From: Bradyrhizobium sacchari
GTDB lineage: Bacteria; Pseudomonadota; Alphaproteobacteria; Rhizobiales; Xanthobacteraceae
Direction: 5' to 3'
DNA length: 46,104 nucleotides
Assembly: GCF_002068095.1 (NCBI RefSeq)
Contig: NZ_LWIG01000010.1
Location: forward strand, 47,295 to 93,398
Shown here: in pieces, positions 8,212-16,664 of the stretch
Position numbering within the stretch: position 1 is the first letter of the stretch
Layout: each line of letters opens with the position of its first letter
Notes under the pieces: generated by a model
Databases searched by the model: none
Told to the model about the DNA's origin: nothing
Seen by the model: only the letters and a program-made list of their open reading frames with translations
Position numbers and translations under genes: made by a program

Positions 8212-9681
8212 TCACAGCAGTTTCGCCCCAAAGTTCCGTTCCGGATCCATGTCCGCGACCAGCCGCCCCGTCGGCTTTGCCGCCTCGCCACCGCTGCGCG
8301 CCAGGAATTTTCCACTGCCGGCGCTCGCGAGACACTTGTTGCCCTCGACGATCACGCGGCCACGCGAGAGCACGGACACCGGCCAACCCTTCAGTTTGCG
8401 GCCCGCGAACGGCGTGTAACCGGCGAGATCGTGCATCATCTCGTCGGCGATCACGGTCTCCCGGTTGGGATCCCAGATCGCGATGTCGGCATCGGCGCCG
8501 ACCGCGATCGAGCCCTTGCGCGGATGCAGATTGTAGATCTTTGCCGGCGCCGTCGCGGTCAGCTCGACGAACTTTTCCAGGCCCAGCCGGCCCTTCGAGA
8601 CCATCGCGTCGAACAAGAGCGGCAGCCGCAGCTCCAGACCCGGCAGACCGTTTGCTACCTGCTTGAAGTTCGGGTTGGGGCCGGCGCGCAGCTTGCCGGT
8701 CTCGTCATAGCGATACGGCGCGTGATCCGACGAGATGGTCTGGAGATCGCCGAGCGACAGCGCCTGCCACAACGCCTCCTGGTCGGCATGCGTGCGCGGC
8801 GGCGGGCTGCACATCCATTTGGCGCCTTCCGATCCAGGCTTGTCGAGATCATCGGCAGTCAGGAACAGATACTGCGGACAGGTCTCCGCAAACACCTTCA
8901 GCCCCTGCCCGCGCGAGTCGCGGATCACCTTGGCGCCTTCGGCGGTCGAGACATGGAAGATCATGATCGGCTGGTCGATCAGCGCCGCCATGCCGATCAG
9001 CCGCGTGAAGGCTTCGGCCTCCGACACGCGGGCGTGACTGACGGCATGGTATTTCGGCATGGTATAGCCGCGCGAAAGCAGCCGCTTCACCATCCAGGCG
9101 ATGATGCCGTGGTTCTCGGCATGGGCGCACAGCATCGCGCCGGACTGGCGCGCGGCGAGCAGGATGTCGAGCAGCGGCTCGTCGTCGACCTTGAGCCGGT
9201 CGTAGGTCATGAAGATCTTGATCGAAGCGTGCCCCTGCTTCACCAGCGCCGGAATGTGTTCCTCGACCGTTTCCCTGGTCGCATCCGCGATGATCATGTG
9301 AAAGGCATAGTCGATCACCGCGCCCTTCTTCGCCAGCGCATGATAGTCCTCCACCACCTGCGGCAGCTTCATGCCGACATGCTGGGCGGCGAACGGGATC
9401 ACCGTGGTGGTGCCGCCAAAGGCCGCCGACACGGTCGCGCTCTCAAAAGTGTCGGCGTTCATGATGCCCGCCGCCGACAGCTGCTCGATATGGGCGTGGC
9501 TGTCGACGCCCCCGGGCAGCACCAGCTTGCCGCGCGCGTCGATCTCGCGCTTGCCGGGGGGAAGCCCGCGCCCGATGGCCGCGATGGTCTCGCCCGATAT
9601 GGCGACGTCGGCCTCGAAGACGTCGGTGGTGGTGGCGACGCGGCCGCCGCGGATGATCAGGTCGTAAGCGGGTTCAGTCAT
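8212..9681 (-). CDS. D-hydantoinase / dihydropyrimidinase
   Basis: A 489-residue cyclic amidohydrolase that opens the ring of 5-substituted hydantoins or dihydropyrimidines to N-carbamoyl amino acids. The binuclear metal site is complete: H62 and H64 (SHAH), the lysine to be carboxylated K155 (ASIKIFMTY), H187 (CAHAEN), H243 (FHVSTAEG) and D319 (SSDHAPY). Length and the C-terminal rim match D-hydantoinases. The ATG at 9681 has GGAG about 7 nt upstream. It is the first gene of a minus-strand run and is divergent from a hydantoin racemase at 9738, with only 56 bp between them. A D-carbamoylase lies 1.4 kb away. This context favours hydantoin over pyrimidine catabolism, though both activities often occur in one enzyme. 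Confidence 0.93.
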   Translation of the reverse strand: MTEPAYDLIIRGGRVATTTDVFEADVAISGETIAAIGRGLPPGKREIDARGKLVLPGGVDSHAHIEQLSAAGIMNADTFESATVSAAFGGTTTVIPFAAQHVGMKLPQVVEDYHALAKKGAVIDYAFHMIIADATRETVEEHIPALVKQGHASIKIFMTYDRLKVDDEPLLDILLAARQSGAMLCAHAENHGIIAWMVKRLLSRGYTMPKYHAVSHARVSEAEAFTRLIGMAALIDQPIMIFHVSTAEGAKVIRDSRGQGLKVFAETCPQYLFLTADDLDKPGSEGAKWMCSPPPRTHADQEALWQALSLGDLQTISSDHAPYRYDETGKLRAGPNPNFKQVANGLPGLELRLPLLFDAMVSKGRLGLEKFVELTATAPAKIYNLHPRKGSIAVGADADIAIWDPNRETVIADEMMHDLAGYTPFAGRKLKGWPVSVLSRGRVIVEGNKCLASAGSGKFLARSGGEAAKPTGRLVADMDPERNFGAKLL

Positions 9682-9737
9682 GAGGCACTCCGTGATAGGC
9701 TCAAGGCACGTACTCGCAATTTCGCAGGAAGACCATC
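9682..9737. promoter_or_regulatory. Short divergent promoter region between hydantoinase and hydantoin racemase
   Basis: Only 56 bp separate the divergent starts at 9681 (minus) and 9738 (plus). It contains the ribosome-binding sites of both genes (GGAG for the hydantoinase, AGGAAG at 9726-9731 for the racemase). At least one promoter must therefore overlap coding sequence. I see no confident -35/-10 pair or palindrome here. Confidence 0.4.
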
Positions 9738-10400
9738 ATGTCCCGGCCGCGCATTCTCGTCATCAACCCGAACTCCAACCAAAAGGTCACGCAAGGGCTG
9801 GAGGACGCGTTGAAGCCGCTCGCTTTCGAGGACGGGCCGGAAGTTGTCTGCCAGACGCTGGCGGAAGGCCCGTTCGGCATTGAAAGCCAGGCGGATGTCG
9901 ATAGCGTTGCGATGCCGCTGCGAAAGCTCGTCGAAAGCGACAACAGTTCTGCCGCCTTCGTGATCGCCTGCTACAGCGATCCCGGGCTTCAGGTCTGCCG
10001 CGAAGGAACCGACCGGCCGGTGTTCGGCATTGCCGAGTGCGGCGTCCTGACCGCGCTGTCGCGCGCCGAGACGTTTGGTGTCATCGCGATCGCGCAGCGC
10101 TCGATCCCGCGTCACATGCGCTATCTCAGACAGATGGGATTGACCGATCGCCTTGCCGGCGAGCGGCCGCTGAACATGAGCGTTGCCGAAACCGCCTCGG
10201 GCGACGACACGCTGGCAAGAATGATCGAGGTTGGCCGGACGCTGCGCGATGAGGACGGCGCTCGCGCCATCGTCATGGGCTGCGCCGGCATGGCCCGCCA
10301 TCGCCGCCCGCTGGAGGACGCGCTGCGCATTCCCGTGATCGACCCGACACAGGCGGCCGTCACCATGGCGCTGGGTACGGTGCAGTTCTCGGCTCACTAG
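9738..10400 (+). CDS. hyuE: Hydantoin racemase (Asp/Glu/hydantoin racemase family)
   Basis: A 220-residue cofactor-independent racemase that would interconvert D- and L-5-substituted hydantoins so that a stereospecific hydantoinase/carbamoylase pair can use both. The N-terminal ILVINPNSN is the family signature. Both catalytic cysteines are present: C78 in IACYSDPG and C182 in VMGCAGM. They match the two-base mechanism established for HyuE/HpxA enzymes. AGGAAG lies 6 nt before the ATG. The gene is divergent from the hydantoinase and convergent with the flavin reductase gene: its TAG at 10398-10400 shares the palindrome CTAG with the other gene's stop. Allantoin racemase is an alternative, but the D-carbamoylase nearby favours hydantoin. 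Confidence 0.88.
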   Translation: MSRPRILVINPNSNQKVTQGLEDALKPLAFEDGPEVVCQTLAEGPFGIESQADVDSVAMPLRKLVESDNSSAAFVIACYSDPGLQVCREGTDRPVFGIAECGVLTALSRAETFGVIAIAQRSIPRHMRYLRQMGLTDRLAGERPLNMSVAETASGDDTLARMIEVGRTLRDEDGARAIVMGCAGMARHRRPLEDALRIPVIDPTQAAVTMALGTVQFSAH

Positions 10401-11056
10401 GCGTCCTTCAGCTCTTTCTTGTCCTGACGCGCCAGCCATTGCGCATGGCTCTCGCGCGTCAAAGCAAACGTGTCCCGCTGCGTGGTGTAGAGATTGCCGA
10501 ACATGCGGCCGATCGGCCGGTAGGCGTCGAGATCGACATACATGTTGGCCTCATCGACGAGGCCCTCGCGGGCGTGCACCCTGAGCACCTCGCCGACCAG
10601 GAGCTCGCGATCGGGCGAGAAATTCAGCACGACATGGCGCCGGCATTCCAGCGCGAAGGGCGCAGCCGCAAGGCGCGGCACCTTCACATCGACCGAGGGA
10701 AGCGTCGCCAGGCCCGTCGCGGCGACCTCGCTGTCCCCGGAGGGGAAATCGACCGCGCAGTCGTTCATCGCGACCGACAGCGCCTCGTCCACCATGTGCA
10801 CGACGAACTCGCCGTCGCGATGGATGTTGCGGGTGGTGTCCTTCGGCGAGTGGTCCGGCTTGTGCTGGAGCCCGAGCACGATCAGCGCCGGGTTTTCCGA
10901 GAACACGTTGAAGAAGCTGAACGGCGCGGCGTTGACCGCGCCGTTCTCGTCCAGCGTCGTCACCAGCGCGATCGGCCGCGGCACGACCACGCCGCAGAGC
11001 AGCTTGTAGCGATCGCGGGGATCGAGTTCGCGCAGTGATATGCCCTTGTCCGCCAT
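10397..11056 (-). CDS. Flavin reductase-like FMN-binding split-barrel protein
   Basis: A 219-residue protein of the flavin reductase-like (DIM6/NtaB) family, which typically reduces FMN or FAD with NAD(P)H for a partner monooxygenase. Family features visible are VVPRPIALVTTLDENG, the APFSFFNVFSENP stretch and a later HFLVGEV-like segment (LLVGEVLRVH). I chose the ATG at 11056. A GTG at 11065 would give three more residues and a GTGA overlap with the carbamoylase stop, but the GGAG there lies only 2 nt from the GTG and 11 nt from the ATG. It is the last gene of the hyuA operon and ends inside the racemase stop codon on the other strand. Its partner is unknown, and the flavin monooxygenase at 5037-6473 has its own NADPH fold and would not obviously need it. 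Confidence 0.85.
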   Translation of the reverse strand: MADKGISLRELDPRDRYKLLCGVVVPRPIALVTTLDENGAVNAAPFSFFNVFSENPALIVLGLQHKPDHSPKDTTRNIHRDGEFVVHMVDEALSVAMNDCAVDFPSGDSEVAATGLATLPSVDVKVPRLAAAPFALECRRHVVLNFSPDRELLVGEVLRVHAREGLVDEANMYVDLDAYRPIGRMFGNLYTTQRDTFALTRESHAQWLARQDKKELKDA

Positions 11057-11061
11057 CGGCG

Positions 11062-11994
11062 TCACTTCTCCGGCGGCGGCACCGCGCCGGTCTGGCTGGT
11101 GATCAGGCCGTAATGCTCGATGCGGCGATGCCGGGCGAAATCGAAGATCGTGGTCTTGCCGAAGGTCGTGGCATCGAGGTCGCAGGCATGGACCAGAACC
11201 TCGTCGTCCTCGGTCTTGGCTTCGGCGACGATCTCGCCATCGGGATCGACGATCAGGCTGCCGCCGAACAGCGGGTGGCCGTCCTCATTGCCCGCCTTGC
11301 CGACGGCGACCACCCAGGTCGCGTTCTGATAGGCGCCGGCCTGCACCGAGAGGCGGTTATGGAACAGCCGCTTCTCGACGCCCTCCTCGCTCTTCTCCGC
11401 ATTCACCGACGGCGTGTTGTAGCCGATCAGCACCATCTCGACGCCCTGCAGGCCCATGACGCGATAGGTCTCGGGCCAGCGGCGATCGTTGCAGATCGCC
11501 ATGCCGATGATGCCGCCAAGCTCGCGCCAGACCTTGAAGCCGAGATCACCCGGCTCGAAATAACGCTTCTCCAGATGCTGATGCGAGCGCTTGGTGTCAT
11601 AGTCCACATGACCGGGCAGATGGACCTTGCGATATTTCCCGACGATCTTGCCGGACTTGTCGGTCAGGATCGCGGTGTTGAAATGGTGTCCGTCCGGCGT
11701 CAGCTCGGCATAGCCGAAATTCATCGCCATCCCGTGCTGCGCCGCACGCTCGAACAGCGGCTTCGTCGCCGCGTTCGGCATCTCGCGCTCGAACCAGTTG
11801 TCGAACTCCGAGCGGTCCTCGACGTACCAGCGCGGGAAGAACGTCGTCAGTGCCAGCTCGGGATAGACGATCAGATCGGCGCCCTTGCTCTTGGCCTCAT
11901 CCATCAGCGCGATCATGCGCTTGACCACGGCCTCGCGGCTGTCGGCTTTCTGGATCGGGCCCATCTGGGCGGCGGCGACATTGACGATGCGCAT
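11062..11994 (-). CDS. N-carbamoyl-D-amino acid hydrolase (D-carbamoylase, nitrilase superfamily)
   Basis: A 310-residue nitrilase-superfamily amidase that would hydrolyse N-carbamoyl-D-amino acids to D-amino acids, CO2 and ammonia. The catalytic triad is E46 (YPELALTTFFPRW), K123 (YRKVHLPGH) and C168 (AICNDRRWPE). These blocks, together with HLEKRYFEPGDLGF and SVQAGAYQN, match the characterised Agrobacterium D-carbamoylase closely (about 304 residues). The ATG at 11994 has AGGAA 7 nt upstream. A frame continues upstream but without conservation. It follows the CoA-synthetase gene by 103 nt and is coupled to the flavin reductase gene. Its D-specificity is by family resemblance only. It is notable beside HyuAB, which usually pairs with an L-carbamoylase of a different fold. 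Confidence 0.92.
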   Translation of the reverse strand: MRIVNVAAAQMGPIQKADSREAVVKRMIALMDEAKSKGADLIVYPELALTTFFPRWYVEDRSEFDNWFEREMPNAATKPLFERAAQHGMAMNFGYAELTPDGHHFNTAILTDKSGKIVGKYRKVHLPGHVDYDTKRSHQHLEKRYFEPGDLGFKVWRELGGIIGMAICNDRRWPETYRVMGLQGVEMVLIGYNTPSVNAEKSEEGVEKRLFHNRLSVQAGAYQNATWVVAVGKAGNEDGHPLFGGSLIVDPDGEIVAEAKTEDDEVLVHACDLDATTFGKTTIFDFARHRRIEHYGLITSQTGAVPPPEK

Positions 11995-12097
11995 CAGCGA
12001 ATTCCTGGTAATCTCTCGGGGGAAGCGGCGGCTTCGGGGATGTTCCGGCGAGCGCAGCATATCGCGGCCTTGCACCGCTTTTCCAGCCAAGCAGTTT

Positions 12098-13780
12098 TCA
12101 TGCCGTCCGCCCCCATTCGGCGTCCTGCAGAAGCCGCCAATTGATCTTGTTGCTTGCGGTACGCGGCAAGGCATCGACGAAGACCACGGCGCGCGGCGCC
12201 TTGTAGCTCGCCATCACGCCGCGCGCCCAGCCGACGATATCGTCCGCCGAAATCGTCGCGCGCGCGGCTTCATTCAGCACCACCAGCGCCTTGACCGTCT
12301 CGCCGCGGTAATCATCCGGCGCCGAGATGATGCAGCACTCGCGGATGGCGCGGTTCTGGTACATCGCCGCCTCGACCTCGGCCGGCCACACCTTGAAGCC
12401 GCTGACATTGATCATCCGCTTCAGGCGGTCGACTGCGAAGAAATAACCTTCGGCATCGCGATAGCCGAGATCGCCCGTGCGCAGGAACCGCTTGCCGTCG
12501 AGGTCGATGAAGGCTTCGGCATCCGCCTGCGGCCTGTTCCAGTAACCTTGCAACACCTGCGGCCCGTGCACGACGATCTCGCCGACGACGTTGTCGCCGA
12601 GCTCGGCCAGGCTTTCGGGATCGATGATCCTCGCGTCGGTCTCCTGCACGGCGATGCCGAGGCATTGCCGCTTCGGCGCGGCCATCGGGTTGAGATGGGT
12701 CGGCGACATCGTCTCGGTCATGCCGTAGCCCTCGACGAAGTCGAGACCGAAGCGTCCCTTCAGCCGCTCGGCAATTGCGGTCGGCATCGCGGCGCCGCCG
12801 CCGGTCAGCACCTTGAGTTTCGCAAAGCATCTGTCGCGGAAGCTGGCGCTGGCGAGCACATCCACGATCATGGTCGGCGCAGCGTTCCAGAACGTGACGC
12901 CATAGGTCTCGAACAGGTCCGGGAGCAGATCCCTGTCCCAGCGCGCCATCAGCAGCAGCGTGGCGCCGGTGACGATGGCGGCGTTCATCGAGCCCTGCAT
13001 GCCCGCGACATGGAACAGCGGCATGAAGCCGGTCATCACGTCGCTGCCGTCGAGCCCATACCAGCGCGCCTGCAACACGGCGGTGAACAGCGCGCTGCGA
13101 TGGGTATGCATGCACGCCTTGGGCTTGCCTGTGGTCCCCGACGTGTAGGGCAGGATCATGAGATCGTCCGGCCCGGCCTCCATCGCACCCGGCGGAAAAC
13201 CTTGCGCGATCGCAGACGACCAGGAATGCCAGCCCGGCGACGAGGGCAGCTCCGACGGTGCTTCAGTCACACATGACGGCAGCGTGTAAGGCGTCGCGGC
13301 TGGAACCTCGTCGCGATACTGCGCGACGATTGCATGCGCGATGGCATCCCCGACCAGCGGTGCAAACACATCGCTGAGTTCGCTGCCGATGAAGGCGACC
13401 CTGGCGCCGCTGTCCGCGGCGAGATACGAGATCTCGCTCGTCTTGTTCATGGGATTGACCGGCACGATCACGGCGTCCGCCCGCATCACCGCATAATAGG
13501 CGATGGCATATTGCGGCGAGTTCTGCAGCGCGATCATGACGCGATTGCCGCGCTTGATGCCGCAAACGCCTTGCAGGAAGCCGGCCATGGCATCGACGCG
13601 ATCGCGCAGCTCGGCGTAGCTCAGGCTCGCACCGTAGAACACTGTCGCCGGATGCGACGGCCGATCATTCGCCGCGCGGACCAGCGCGTCGTACAGCGTC
13701 CCACCAGGCACCGCGAGATGCCAGGGCTCATCCGCCGGCCAGGCCGGCGAACGACGAGGTGCTGCGTGCTCCGCGGTCAC
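12098..13780 (-). CDS. Acyl-CoA synthetase (AMP-forming)
   Basis: A 560-residue adenylate-forming ligase that would activate a carboxylic acid to its CoA thioester. The P-loop TSGTTGKPK is at about 213-221. YGMTE (adenine pocket), LRTGDLGY (ribose Asp) and a C-terminal invariant Lys in SNKINWR follow in the normal order. The overall type resembles medium/long-chain or aryl acid ligases, but the chain length of the substrate cannot be read from sequence. The start is GTG at 13780, in a GTGA overlap with the aminotransferase stop. Its position after an aminotransferase suggests it activates the oxo or deaminated acid left after nitrogen removal from hydantoin-derived amino acids (inference). 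Confidence 0.9.
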   Translation of the reverse strand: MTAEHAAPRRSPAWPADEPWHLAVPGGTLYDALVRAANDRPSHPATVFYGASLSYAELRDRVDAMAGFLQGVCGIKRGNRVMIALQNSPQYAIAYYAVMRADAVIVPVNPMNKTSEISYLAADSGARVAFIGSELSDVFAPLVGDAIAHAIVAQYRDEVPAATPYTLPSCVTEAPSELPSSPGWHSWSSAIAQGFPPGAMEAGPDDLMILPYTSGTTGKPKACMHTHRSALFTAVLQARWYGLDGSDVMTGFMPLFHVAGMQGSMNAAIVTGATLLLMARWDRDLLPDLFETYGVTFWNAAPTMIVDVLASASFRDRCFAKLKVLTGGGAAMPTAIAERLKGRFGLDFVEGYGMTETMSPTHLNPMAAPKRQCLGIAVQETDARIIDPESLAELGDNVVGEIVVHGPQVLQGYWNRPQADAEAFIDLDGKRFLRTGDLGYRDAEGYFFAVDRLKRMINVSGFKVWPAEVEAAMYQNRAIRECCIISAPDDYRGETVKALVVLNEAARATISADDIVGWARGVMASYKAPRAVVFVDALPRTASNKINWRLLQDAEWGRTA

Positions 13781-15072
13781 CCGTGCTCCCTGTCGGCAAT
13801 GTCGAGTCCGTGGTCGAGCGCATCGAGCAGCAGCGTCGCCTCGCGCTCGGAGATCACCAGCGGCGGCGCCAGGAACAGCGAGGTCTGCTCGCCGCTGGTA
13901 CCTATGACCGCGCCGGCCTCGAGCGCCCGTTCCGCGACGCGCGAAGCGATCGGCACCTCGGTCGTGTCGGCGTGCCAGGTGCGCCAGTCCGGGCCGTGCA
14001 GCTCCACCGTCCAGTGCAGCCCCTGCCCGGCCACCCGCTGCACGCTCGAATGCTTTTGCGCGATCGCCAGCAGCCGGCGGGCAAACAGCTTTTCGAGGTC
14101 TTTGACGTGCTCCAGAATCCTGTCGTCGCTGACGACCTTCAGGTACGCGCTGACGGCCGCCATGCTGATGGGGTGGCCGCGCAGCGTGCCGTAATTCTGC
14201 CAGCTCGTGCCCTTGAGCCGCTCGACGATGTCCTTGGACACCACGACCGCGGCGACTGCCGCCGCGCCGCCGCCGAGCGATTTTCCCAGCGTCACGATAT
14301 CCGGGCGGCTCTCCGCGCCCTGGAAGGCGAACCAGCGGCCCGCGCGGCCAGCGCCGGTGACGACCTCGTCGGCGATCCAGTACGAGCCGGCCTGCCGCGC
14401 GCAGCGCGCCACCTCGTCCTGATAGGCGCCGTCGTAGTAGATGCCGCCTTGCGTGTAGTCGATGATCGTTGCCGCGGTGTCCGAGAGGAGGCGCGGGGCA
14501 TCGGCGAGATATTCACTCGGCGGCGTATTGGTGGCCGGCCCGCCATAGATCCCACCATGCGGTGCCGGCAGGATCCGCACCGGCGCCATCGGCGCAGGCA
14601 GCTTCGAGCCGCCTGCGTGGACCGCGAGCCCGCCGTGCCATTGCGGCTGCACCGTCATGCTGCGCGACAGGCCGGTGATGCCGTGATAGGCGCGCTCGCG
14701 CGTTGCCAGCGCGGAACGCTGCGTCAGCGCCTGGCAGAGCGACAGCGCCATGTCGTTGGCCTCGCTGCCGCTGATGCAGAAGCGGACCGCGCCGACCCAA
14801 TCCTCTTCGCCCCTAAACGCGGTCGCCATCAGGTCGTCGGCGGCCTGCTCGCGGCCGATCCAGGTCCAGCCCTCGTTGACGACGGGCGTATCCGCCGCGC
14901 GGCGGATCGCCTCCACCATCGCAGGGTGCCGATGGCCGAGGCCGCCGCCGGTATTGCTGCCGTCGATCAGCTTGCGGCCATCCGACAGATGAAAATAAAC
15001 GCCCTCGCCGCCGACCACCGCCATCGGTGCGGCCTCGCCCGCATTCAGTCCGGTTCGCAACAATCTGCTCAT
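13777..15072 (-). CDS. Class III PLP-dependent aminotransferase
   Basis: A 431-residue fold-type I, class III aminotransferase (omega-amino acid/glutamate-1-semialdehyde group). The Schiff-base lysine is K264 in TLGKSLGGG. The PLP-ring aspartate is D235 in IADEVVTGAGR, and the phosphate-binding SGSEAND is at 101-107. The early GGGLGHRHP segment is typical. The ATG at 15072 has GAGGGG about 7 nt upstream. The gene follows hyuB by 11 nt and overlaps the ligase gene. It could transaminate a beta- or omega-amino acid, a D-amino acid, or act as an aminomutase of the HemL type. The first two fit the carbamoylase context best. Confidence 0.9.
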   Translation of the reverse strand: MSRLLRTGLNAGEAAPMAVVGGEGVYFHLSDGRKLIDGSNTGGGLGHRHPAMVEAIRRAADTPVVNEGWTWIGREQAADDLMATAFRGEEDWVGAVRFCISGSEANDMALSLCQALTQRSALATRERAYHGITGLSRSMTVQPQWHGGLAVHAGGSKLPAPMAPVRILPAPHGGIYGGPATNTPPSEYLADAPRLLSDTAATIIDYTQGGIYYDGAYQDEVARCARQAGSYWIADEVVTGAGRAGRWFAFQGAESRPDIVTLGKSLGGGAAAVAAVVVSKDIVERLKGTSWQNYGTLRGHPISMAAVSAYLKVVSDDRILEHVKDLEKLFARRLLAIAQKHSSVQRVAGQGLHWTVELHGPDWRTWHADTTEVPIASRVAERALEAGAVIGTSGEQTSLFLAPPLVISEREATLLLDALDHGLDIADREHG

Positions 15073-15083
15073 CGCGCGCCCCC

Positions 15084-16664
15084 TCACTTGGCCGCAGCGG
15101 CGCCGTAGCCGCCGCCGCCGCACATTTCGATCGTGACGAGATCGCCTTGCTGCAACACCAGGTTCGACTTGCCGTCGATGGCGACGTTGGCCCCCTGCCG
15201 GACCAGCGAGATGCGGCAGGCCTTGCCGGGATAGCCGCCCTGCATGCCCCAGGGCGCCATCACCATCCGCTCGACGCAGGTGGTCAGGTGCATTGAAGGG
15301 GCAAGGATGCAGTAGGTGCGGACGGAGCCGTCACCGCCGCGATGAGCCCCCGCGCCGCCGGAGTGCCGGCGAATGGCCTGCTGCTCGAGACGGATCGCGT
15401 AGTTCGCCTCGATCACCTCGACCGGCGTGTTCGAGGTGTTGGAGAGATGCACCCTCGTCGCCGAGGTGCCCGCGCGGTCATGCCGCGCACCTTCGCCACC
15501 GCCATGGACCTCATAGAGCATCTTCCAGGAACCGTTCGGCCGCGGCTCGGCGAAGAACAGCACGCCCGCGGTGGTCGCGCCGCCCGCCGACAGGCGCTCC
15601 GGAATCGTGTCCTGCATGGCGCGAAAAATCGCGTCCACGATGCGCATCGACGTCTCGTGGTTGCCGGCGGCAACGGATGCGGTCCAGCCCGGCTCCAGGA
15701 TCGAGCCCGGGCGCGTGATGATGGTCAGCGGCCTGAGCGCGCCCGCGTTCTGGTTCATGTCGCGCCCGCTCATGATGCGCGCGGCATAGGCGACAGCCGA
15801 ACGTGCCATGAACGGCGTCGTGTTGCAGAAGTTCGAGACGCGGTCGCAGCTCCCGGAGAGATCGAACGTCGCTTCATCGCCGCGAATCGTGATCTTGACG
15901 TGGATGCGTGCGGGCGCGTTGTTCGCGCTGCCGTCGTCGAGATAGTCCTCGCCCTCGTAGATGCCGTCCGGCAGCGCGCGAAGCGCTTCCCGCATCTCGA
16001 TTTCCGAGAGATCGTGCAGGCGCGACTGCGTCGCGGTGAACACCGCCTTGCCGTGCTCGCGGCAGAGCTCGACGATGCGCTTCTCGCCGGCCTTGGTCGC
16101 GGCGATCTGCGCCAGGAGATCGCCTTCGCAGGACTCGGGATCCCGGACGTTGGCCTTGAGCAGCTGCACGATCGGCGTGTTGACGCCGGCTGCGGTTGCG
16201 ATCAGCACCGGCGGAATCCGCATCGCCTCCTGGAACGTGTCGATGGCCTTGGCGAAATAGCTGCCGGGCCAGGTGCCGCCGATGTCGGGCCAGTGCGCGA
16301 GACTGACCGCAAAGGCCACGATTTCACCGTCGACGAAGACGGGACGCACGACCTTGACGTCGTTGAGATGGTTGCCGCCGAGCGCGCCGACATTGTAGAT
16401 CACCACGTCGCCGTCATTCAGGCTGTCGCGCGGCATCACCTTCAGCAATTCAGGGATGGTGTAGGCCATCGCGCCGAGATGGATCGGGATGTCGCGGCCC
16501 TGCCCGACCAGGCCGCCATGGCCGTCGGTGATTGCGGACGAGAGGTCACCGGCCTCGCGCAGCAGCGGCGAGCGCGCCGAGCGCGTCATCACCAGGCTCA
16601 TCTCCTCGGCTGCGGCCGAAAGCCCGTGCCTGATGACCTCGACGACGAACGGATCGAGCTTCAT
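15084..16664 (-). CDS. hyuB: Hydantoinase/oxoprolinase B subunit (HyuB family)
   Basis: A 526-residue B subunit of an ATP-dependent hydantoinase/5-oxoprolinase/acetone-carboxylase-like enzyme. It should work as a complex with the HyuA protein encoded just upstream. The family metal-site region is visible as GGNHLNDV (H99, D102) and AHWPDIGG (H124, D127), and the C-terminus is glycine-rich (MCGGGGYG). The ATG at 16664 overlaps the hyuA stop by 4 bp, so the two subunits are translationally coupled. An open frame extends upstream but belongs to the hyuA region. The family includes N-methylhydantoinase, hydantoinase and 5-oxoprolinase. The D-carbamoylase, racemase and second hydantoinase nearby support a hydantoin-type substrate. 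Confidence 0.92.
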   Translation of the reverse strand: MKLDPFVVEVIRHGLSAAAEEMSLVMTRSARSPLLREAGDLSSAITDGHGGLVGQGRDIPIHLGAMAYTIPELLKVMPRDSLNDGDVVIYNVGALGGNHLNDVKVVRPVFVDGEIVAFAVSLAHWPDIGGTWPGSYFAKAIDTFQEAMRIPPVLIATAAGVNTPIVQLLKANVRDPESCEGDLLAQIAATKAGEKRIVELCREHGKAVFTATQSRLHDLSEIEMREALRALPDGIYEGEDYLDDGSANNAPARIHVKITIRGDEATFDLSGSCDRVSNFCNTTPFMARSAVAYAARIMSGRDMNQNAGALRPLTIITRPGSILEPGWTASVAAGNHETSMRIVDAIFRAMQDTIPERLSAGGATTAGVLFFAEPRPNGSWKMLYEVHGGGEGARHDRAGTSATRVHLSNTSNTPVEVIEANYAIRLEQQAIRRHSGGAGAHRGGDGSVRTYCILAPSMHLTTCVERMVMAPWGMQGGYPGKACRISLVRQGANVAIDGKSNLVLQQGDLVTIEMCGGGGYGAAAAK

